This document shows positions 6,749 through 11,474 of a DNA stretch of 11,474 nucleotides, one piece after another. Made by a program: the position numbers and the translations under genes. The stretch's first letter is position 1. Each line of letters opens with the position of its first letter. This stretch comes from Clostridia bacterium (GTDB taxonomy: Bacteria; Bacillota; Clostridia; Christensenellales; Aristaeellaceae): positions 1-11,474 of the forward strand of contig JAFPYA010000315.1 in NCBI GenBank assembly GCA_017412445.1, written 5' to 3'. The notes under the pieces were generated by a model. That model saw only the letters and a program-made list of their open reading frames with translations. It did no database searches and was not told the DNA's origin.

Positions 6749-6761
6749 TATGTGGTATAAT
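6733..6761 (+). promoter_or_regulatory. Extended -10 promoter of the membrane protein-desulfurase-thiI-mrfA run
   Basis: A perfect TATAAT (6756-6761) is preceded by TGG, making an extended -10 element. The -35 position 17 bp upstream (6733-6738, GTACAA) is poor, which is usual for this promoter type. The predicted start near 6768 gives a leader of about 25 nt, with AGGGGGA (6778-6784) placed 8 nt before the first ATG. The 11-mer TGTGGTATAAT is identical to that in the promoter for the M16C peptidase (1109-1119 on the other strand). Confidence 0.65.
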
Positions 6762-6792
6762 ATTGTAGAGTAATTTTAGGGGGATATTATCC

Positions 6793-7353
6793 ATGGCTAT
6801 GGACAACTTCAAAGAAGAGATAGTAGTCAGACGTCACAACGGTGTCAACAACGTAATATATTACCTTTGCTGGGCGTTTATAATCATATTCGGCCTGTAT
6901 GGGCTCATAAATGTTTTCGGCGTGATCAACACGATTCAGCAGGGCTTCAATTGGCCTGCGCTGATATTGGGACTGATACTTGTGGGTCTTGCCGTGCTTT
7001 TGTACATGAAAAAGGACGAATTGCGCGTGGAGTACGAATACACCTTCACAAACGGCACGCTCGACGTAAGCAAGGTCATGAACAACTCCAAGCGCAAGTA
7101 TCTGGCCGAGATACCGCTCAAGCTTGTTGAGTCCTGCGGCAGCGTCACTCACCAGTCCTTCCAGAGGTACATAAACGACAAGACGCTCAAAAAGCACAAC
7201 TGGTTTTTGAACCGCGACGCCGACCTCATCTACCTGTTCTTCACCAAAAACAGCGTAAAGCACCTCGCGGTGATCGAGCCCAGCCCCGAAATGCAGGCCA
7301 TGATGCGCTCAAAAGGCTATCTTGGCTTTGGCGTGTGGCAGGAGACCAAGTAA
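6793..7353 (+). CDS. Small two-helix membrane protein of unknown function
   Basis: This protein of 186 residues does not match any function I recognise. Two hydrophobic segments lie at about 20-46 and 54-72. The C-terminal ~110 residues are soluble, probably cytoplasmic, and predicted to be beta-rich. The stretch from YEYTFTNGTLDVSKVMNNSK (81-100) on recalls membrane-anchored PH-like or uncharacterised clostridial families (possibly DUF6106, not verified). No catalytic motif is visible. The start is ATG at 6793, with AGGGGGA 8 nt upstream; a second ATG two codons later is possible. It is the first gene after the extended -10 promoter, and its stop lies 9 nt before the cysteine desulfurase start, so the genes are probably one transcript. 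No role in sulfur transfer is implied by the sequence itself. Confidence 0.85.
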   Translation: MAMDNFKEEIVVRRHNGVNNVIYYLCWAFIIIFGLYGLINVFGVINTIQQGFNWPALILGLILVGLAVLLYMKKDELRVEYEYTFTNGTLDVSKVMNNSKRKYLAEIPLKLVESCGSVTHQSFQRYINDKTLKKHNWFLNRDADLIYLFFTKNSVKHLAVIEPSPEMQAMMRSKGYLGFGVWQETK

Positions 7354-7362
7354 GGTGCGATA

Positions 7363-8505
7363 ATGATATATCTTGACAACAGCGCCACCACGAGGCCTTC
7401 CGAGGGTGTCATTGCGGCTATGAGCCGCGCGCTTTCGGAGGGCTTTTATAACCCGTCGTCCGCATACGCGCCCGCGCTCGACGTGGAAAAGCAGCTTGAC
7501 ACCTGCCGCGACAAAATCCTGAAATGCTTAAACGCCTGCGCGGCCAGGGTAATATTCACCTCCGGCGGCACGGAGAGCAACAACTTAATGCTCAGCGGCA
7601 CACTTTCGGTAAGCCGACCGCACGTGCGCGTGGCCATAAGCGCCGTGGAGCATCCCAGCATCTACGACGCTGCAGTGAAGATGTGCCAGGGCAGAGCTGA
7701 GCTCGTGATACTGCCCGTTACGGGCGAAGGCACAGTGGATTTGCAGGCTGTGGAAAACGAGCTCAAGAAGGGTCTTACGCTTTTAAGCGTGATGCAGGTG
7801 AACAACGAAACCGGCGCGATAAACGACATACAGGCAATAAGCGCGCTTAAAAACCGTATTTGTCCCGCCTGCCGCCTGCACGTTGACGGCGTGCAGGGCT
7901 TTTTGAGGGAGGACATCGACTTTAATCTTATAGACATGTACTCCCTTTCCGCCCACAAGATACACGGCGCTAAGGGCACGGGCGCGCTGGTCGTAAAAAG
8001 GAACCTGCGCCTTGAGGCCGCGCACGTGGGCGGCGGGCAGGAGGAGCAGCTGCGAAGCGGCACCGAGAACACGCCAGGCATAATCGCCCTGTCGCGCGCG
8101 ATAGACGAAATGTGCGCTATGACCGACAGGCACGATAGAATGATGGCGCTCAAGCTCAGCTTGTGCGGCCTGATAAAGGATTACGTGCCCGCAAGCGTTG
8201 TCAACGGGCCCGCGCCGGAAAAGGGCGCCTGCCACATACTCAACATGAGCTTTCCGGGTGTCAGGGGCGAAACAATGCTGCACGCGCTCGAAGAAAAGCA
8301 GGTGCTGGTCAGCACCGGCTCCGCCTGTTCGAGCAAAAGGACAAAGGTCAGCCGTGTGCTCAGCGAGATGGGCATACCATTTGCGAGAGCCGAAAGCGCC
8401 ATACGCTTCAGCCTGAGCCCATACACCACTCAGGACGACATAGCTCAGGCTGCAGAGGCAGTCAAGGCCTGCTACGAGACACTGGTCAGGTTTCAGAGAA
8501 GATAA
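7363..8505 (+). CDS. Cysteine desulfurase, NifS/IscS-like, partner of ThiI
   Basis: This is a class V PLP enzyme of 380 residues that removes sulfur from cysteine and holds it as a persulfide. The PLP lysine is Lys199 in SLSAHKIHGAKGTG (194-207). The persulfide cysteine is Cys322 in STGSACSSKR (317-326). Other site residues are seen in GGTESNN (68-74), His97 in EHPS, Asp175 and Gln178 in HVDGVQG, and RSGTEN (231-236). The long active-site loop around Cys322 fits the IscS/NifS class rather than SufS. thiI starts 20 nt downstream; in Bacillus subtilis a dedicated desulfurase (NifZ) supplies a ThiI without rhodanese domain, and the same pairing is seen here, so tRNA thiolation is its likely main job. 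No scaffold gene iscU or nifU is nearby. The start is ATG at 7363 with AAGGTG 5 nt upstream. Confidence 0.95.
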   Translation: MIYLDNSATTRPSEGVIAAMSRALSEGFYNPSSAYAPALDVEKQLDTCRDKILKCLNACAARVIFTSGGTESNNLMLSGTLSVSRPHVRVAISAVEHPSIYDAAVKMCQGRAELVILPVTGEGTVDLQAVENELKKGLTLLSVMQVNNETGAINDIQAISALKNRICPACRLHVDGVQGFLREDIDFNLIDMYSLSAHKIHGAKGTGALVVKRNLRLEAAHVGGGQEEQLRSGTENTPGIIALSRAIDEMCAMTDRHDRMMALKLSLCGLIKDYVPASVVNGPAPEKGACHILNMSFPGVRGETMLHALEEKQVLVSTGSACSSKRTKVSRVLSEMGIPFARAESAIRFSLSPYTTQDDIAQAAEAVKACYETLVRFQRR

Positions 8506-8508
8506 TAC

Positions 8509-8514
8509 GAGGAG
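8509..8514 (+). promoter_or_regulatory. Ribosome binding site fixing the thiI start
   Basis: GAGGAG lies between the desulfurase stop (8503-8505) and the ATG at 8526, with an 11-nt gap. The thiI frame stays open upstream to an ATG at 8163, inside the desulfurase gene, but that extension has no homology to ThiI. The ATG at 8526 gives the conserved N-terminus MRELLLVRFGEVHLKG. The later start is therefore chosen. Confidence 0.75.
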
Positions 8515-8525
8515 ATACATTTCAG

Positions 8526-9668
8526 ATGCGAGAGCTTTTACTGGTGCGCTTCGGCGAGGTGCACCTTAAGGGTCAGAACAGGCCCTATTTTTTGAGAATG
8601 CTGGTCGAGGACGTGAAAAAGGCGCTTGGCGACCCAAGCGTCAGGGTCTGGCTCGCCGACGGGCGCATATACGTGAGCGACTTTAAGGACATGGAGGAGA
8701 CTGCGACCAGGGTCAGCAAGGTCTTTGGCATCTACTCCGTGAGCCCCGCCTACGAGACGGAGAAGGATCTGGAGCAGATCTGTTCTCTCGCGGCGGACAT
8801 GATGAAGGACGTAAAAGGCACGTTCAAGGTGCTCTGCCGCAGGAGCGACAAGCATTTTCCGATGAACTCTCAGGAGCTCGCGGCCTACGCGGGCGGCAGG
8901 ATACTCGAGAAGAATCCTGCCCTCACTGTGGACGTGCATAAGCCTGAGACCGAGATGTGGATCGAAATCCGCGAAAAGGCCTGCTTGTGCAACCGCGAGA
9001 TAATGGGCGTGGGCGGCCTGCCCATGGGCACGAGCGGCAAGGCGCTTCTGCTGCTTTCGGGCGGCATAGATTCGCCCGTCGCGGGCTACCAGATAATGCG
9101 CCGTGGCGTAAACTGTCAGGCGATACACTTCGCTTCGCCCCCGTACACCAGCGCCCGCGCCCGCGAAAAGGTGCTCGAGCTTGCAAGGATAATAGGCAAA
9201 TACGAGTACGGCATGAAGGTGCACATAGTGCCCTTCACCGACATACAGATGGCCATACACGAGAAGTGCCTTGACGAATTGAGCACGGTGATTATGCGCC
9301 GCTTCATGATGAAAATCAGCGACCGCATAGCAAAGCAAAACGGCTGTCAGGCGCTTATAACCGGCGAAAGCATAGGTCAGGTAGCCAATCAGACCGTGGA
9401 AGCGCTCTCATGTACGGACATAATGACCGACCTGCCCGTCTTCCGCCCGCTGATAGGGCTGGACAAGCTGGACATAATTCATATAGCCGAAAAGATAGAA
9501 ACCTACGAAACCTCCATTTTGCCCTACGAGGACTGCTGCACGGTCTTCACGCCGCGCCACCCCATGACCAAGCCCAAGCTTGACAAGGTCGAAAAGGAAG
9601 AAAGCAAGCTCGATGCGGACGCCATGATAGAGGCGGCGATAAGGGACACGGAGACCATACTCGTTTAA
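8526..9668 (+). CDS. thiI: tRNA 4-thiouridine synthase ThiI (no rhodanese domain)
   Basis: ThiI adenylates uridine 8 of tRNA and replaces its oxygen with sulfur taken from a desulfurase persulfide; in some bacteria it also serves thiazole synthesis. The 380-residue protein has an N-terminal ferredoxin-like domain (LLLVRFGEVHLKGQNRPYF, 4-22), a THUMP RNA-binding domain (about 60-165) and a PP-loop ATP-pyrophosphatase domain with LLLLSGGIDSPVAGY (174-188). EDCCTVF (335-341) holds the likely catalytic cysteine (Cys337 or Cys338). It ends shortly after, lacking the C-terminal rhodanese domain of the E. coli protein, which matches the shorter Firmicute form. Sulfur is then presumably passed directly from Cys322 of the desulfurase encoded 20 nt upstream. 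s4U8 is a near-UV sensor in tRNA. The next gene, mrfA, starts 15 nt downstream. Confidence 0.96.
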   Translation: MRELLLVRFGEVHLKGQNRPYFLRMLVEDVKKALGDPSVRVWLADGRIYVSDFKDMEETATRVSKVFGIYSVSPAYETEKDLEQICSLAADMMKDVKGTFKVLCRRSDKHFPMNSQELAAYAGGRILEKNPALTVDVHKPETEMWIEIREKACLCNREIMGVGGLPMGTSGKALLLLSGGIDSPVAGYQIMRRGVNCQAIHFASPPYTSARAREKVLELARIIGKYEYGMKVHIVPFTDIQMAIHEKCLDELSTVIMRRFMMKISDRIAKQNGCQALITGESIGQVANQTVEALSCTDIMTDLPVFRPLIGLDKLDIIHIAEKIETYETSILPYEDCCTVFTPRHPMTKPKLDKVEKEESKLDADAMIEAAIRDTETILV

Positions 9669-9683
9669 GCGGAAGGAATACAA

Positions 9684-11474
9684 ATGACCGTACAGGCTTT
9701 TCTTGAACAGCTGAAAAACGATCCCGGCTTCATGGCAAACGTGGAGTGCATACGCACCCTGCCGGCGAACCCGGCCAGGTACGAGGATTTCCCGCCGGAG
9801 CTCGATTCGCGCGTAGCGGACGTGCTCAGGGCGCGCGGCATAACGCGGCTCTACTCCCACCAGAGCGAAGCGCTGAACATGGCCTTTCGCGGACGGGATT
9901 TTGTGGTGGTCACGCCCACGGCCAGCGGCAAGACGCTGTGCTACAATCTGCCGGTGCTTACGAGCATACTCAAGGACCCGGCGTCGCGCGCGCTGTACTT
10001 GTTTCCCACAAAGGCGCTCTCGAGCGATCAGGTGGCGGAACTGTACTCCATGATAGAGGCGCTCGGCGCGGACATAAAGGCGTTCACCTATGACGGCGAC
10101 ACGCCGGCGTCCGCGCGCACGGCTATAAGGCAGGCGGGGCACGTGGTGGTCACAAATCCCGACATGCTGCATCAGGGCATACTGCCGCACCACACCAAGT
10201 GGGTCAAGCTGTTTGAAAACCTGAAATACGTGGTCATAGATGAAATTCACGCCTATCGCGGCGTGTTCGGCTCAAACCTCGCAAACGTGCTGCGCCGCCT
10301 CGACCGCATCTGCGCGTTCTACGGCGCGCATCCCACATATATCTGCTGCTCCGCCACGATCAAAAACCCCGGCGAGCTCGCAAGCACCATGACCGGCAGG
10401 GATGTGAGCGTAATAGACAACAACGGCGCGCCCAGCGGCAAAAAGCACGTGATTTTCTACAATCCGCCCGTGGTGAACCGCCAGCTGGGCATACGCGCGG
10501 GCAGCATACCGGAGACCCGCAAAATCTGCGAGCGCCTGCTGTCGAGCGGCGTAAAGAGCATCGTTTTCGGCAAAAGCCGCCTGACCGTCGAGGTGTTGAC
10601 CCGCTATCTCAAGGACAGCTGCCGCGACCCCTTGGGCAACGCAGGCAGAGTCAGAGGCTACCGCGGCGGCTATCTGCCCACCCTCAGACGCGAAATCGAG
10701 CGCGAGCTCAGAAACGGCAACGTTGACATGGTCATTTCAACTAACGCACTTGAGCTCGGCATAGATATAGGCCAGCTGGACGCCTGCGTGATGTGCGGCT
10801 ATCCCGGCACCATCGCCTCCACCCGCCAGCAAGCGGGCAGGGCAGGGCGGCGCAAAGGAGAGAGCCTGACCATACTCGTGGCCTCCTCAAACCCGCTGGA
10901 TCAGTACATAATGACCCATCCGGACTACTACTTCGATCAGAGTCCCGAGATGGCCTTCATAAACCCGGACAACCTGTACATACTGCTCAACCACATGAAG
11001 TGCGCCTCCTACGAATTGCCATTCGAGGAGGGAGAGAAGTTTGGCGGCGTAGAGGAAACCGAAGACCTGCTCAGGTATCTCTCCGACCAGAACATACTCA
11101 GGAGCGTGGGAGGCAAATACTACTGGATGGCCGAGGAATTCCCGCAGGCGGGCATAAACCTGAGGAGCGCGGGCGACCAGAACTTCGTCATCGTGGACAT
11201 CACTGACCCCAAGAAGCACAGGGTAGTGGGCGAGATGGACAGGTTCACCGTACCGATGCTCTTACATAAATACGCCATCTACATGCACGAGGGTCAGCAG
11301 TATCAGGTGGAGGAGCTGGACTTTGATGACAAAAAGGCCTATATCCGCAAGGTAGATGTGGGCTACTACACCGACGCCGACCTGACCACGAGCCTCAAGG
11401 TGCTGGACGAGTTTGAATTCGTGGAGGACGGTCCCGTGGCTTGCGCCCGGGGCGAGGTGTTGACCTCGTCCATC
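9684..11474 (+). CDS. mrfA: DNA-repair helicase MrfA (YprA), N-terminal 597 residues
   Basis: The gene runs off the right edge; 597 codons are visible of about 750 expected. It is a superfamily 2 helicase closely resembling B. subtilis YprA/MrfA, which with the nuclease MrfB repairs mitomycin C crosslinks independently of UvrABC, and is related to eukaryotic Hrq1. Visible motifs are SHQSEAL (58-64, Q-motif-like), TPTASGKT (77-84, Walker A), PTKAL (108-112), TNPDMLH (157-163), DEIH (186-189, Walker B), CSAT (222-225), RGYRGGY (324-330), STNALELGIDIG (352-363) and QQAGRAGRR (382-390). After about residue 410 follows the MrfA-specific region (GEMDRF, YMHEGQQYQVE, KVDVGYYTDA). The DUF1998 region with its four zinc-binding cysteines should lie beyond the window. 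The start is ATG at 9684 with GGAAGGA (9671-9677) 6 nt upstream. It follows thiI by 15 nt, so it is probably co-transcribed with it. Confidence 0.95.
   Translation, partial: MTVQAFLEQLKNDPGFMANVECIRTLPANPARYEDFPPELDSRVADVLRARGITRLYSHQSEALNMAFRGRDFVVVTPTASGKTLCYNLPVLTSILKDPASRALYLFPTKALSSDQVAELYSMIEALGADIKAFTYDGDTPASARTAIRQAGHVVVTNPDMLHQGILPHHTKWVKLFENLKYVVIDEIHAYRGVFGSNLANVLRRLDRICAFYGAHPTYICCSATIKNPGELASTMTGRDVSVIDNNGAPSGKKHVIFYNPPVVNRQLGIRAGSIPETRKICERLLSSGVKSIVFGKSRLTVEVLTRYLKDSCRDPLGNAGRVRGYRGGYLPTLRREIERELRNGNVDMVISTNALELGIDIGQLDACVMCGYPGTIASTRQQAGRAGRRKGESLTILVASSNPLDQYIMTHPDYYFDQSPEMAFINPDNLYILLNHMKCASYELPFEEGEKFGGVEETEDLLRYLSDQNILRSVGGKYYWMAEEFPQAGINLRSAGDQNFVIVDITDPKKHRVVGEMDRFTVPMLLHKYAIYMHEGQQYQVEELDFDDKKAYIRKVDVGYYTDADLTTSLKVLDEFEFVEDGPVACARGEVLTSSI

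Noticed and set aside
8163..8525. In-frame upstream extension of thiI to an ATG at 8163
   Set aside because: It overlaps the desulfurase gene, including its catalytic cysteine region, is not ThiI-like, and the ATG at 8526 has a GAGGAG site and gives the conserved N-terminus.
9408..10250. Long minus-strand open frame (280 codons) across the thiI-mrfA junction
   Set aside because: It is antisense to two well-supported genes, with no motif or convincing ribosome binding site; it is a reading-frame shadow.
1..11474. Mobile element, CRISPR array, toxin-antitoxin or defence island
   Set aside because: No transposase or integrase, no repeat-spacer array, no terminal repeats and no abrupt composition change. 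The MrfA helicase alone matches the housekeeping repair family rather than a defence helicase.

Overview
The window looks like ordinary chromosome from a GC-moderate to GC-rich Gram-positive anaerobe of the Clostridia. The basis is the YprA/MrfA-type helicase, a ThiI without a rhodanese domain paired with a NifS-like desulfurase, a pssA-psd pair, and a PreP-like M16C peptidase. Ile is very often encoded by ATA and Arg by AGG although most third positions are G or C. A gut Clostridia (for example Christensenellales-like) is plausible, but this is inference. There are no transposases, integrases, tRNAs, rRNAs or CRISPR arrays.

Left part, minus strand (2-3274): pssA - psd - PAP2-like protein - M16C peptidase, the last gene running off the left edge. 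The first two genes overlap by 8 nt and make phosphatidylserine and then phosphatidylethanolamine. The third is a divergent membrane protein of the PAP2 superfamily. A strong sigma70-type promoter lies upstream of pssA, and a second, extended -10 promoter overlaps the end of the PAP2 gene in front of the peptidase.

Divergent intergenic region (3275-3501): it holds the leftward promoter, whose -35 box is a palindrome, and three copies of a 9-mer leading to the rightward gene.

Middle part, plus strand (3502-6707): a large rhamnogalacturonan lyase of family PL11 with no signal peptide, an N-terminal beta-rich (fibronectin III-like) extension and an internal insertion. Its stop codon shares one base with the start of a TrmH/SpoU-family RNA 2'-O-methyltransferase.

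Right part, plus strand (6793-11474): a second extended -10 promoter, overlapped by a perfect inverted repeat, starts a tight run of four genes. These are a small two-helix membrane protein of unknown function, a cysteine desulfurase, ThiI (tRNA 4-thiouridine synthesis) and the DNA-repair helicase MrfA (YprA), which is cut by the right edge. The desulfurase and ThiI form one sulfur-transfer pathway. The link to the helicase is by position only.

Most of the window is housekeeping. The points most worth a second look are the architecture and solitary setting of the PL11 lyase, the co-transcription of tRNA thiolation with MrfA, and the operator-like repeats at the promoters. I do not see convincing evidence of an undescribed defence or mobile system.
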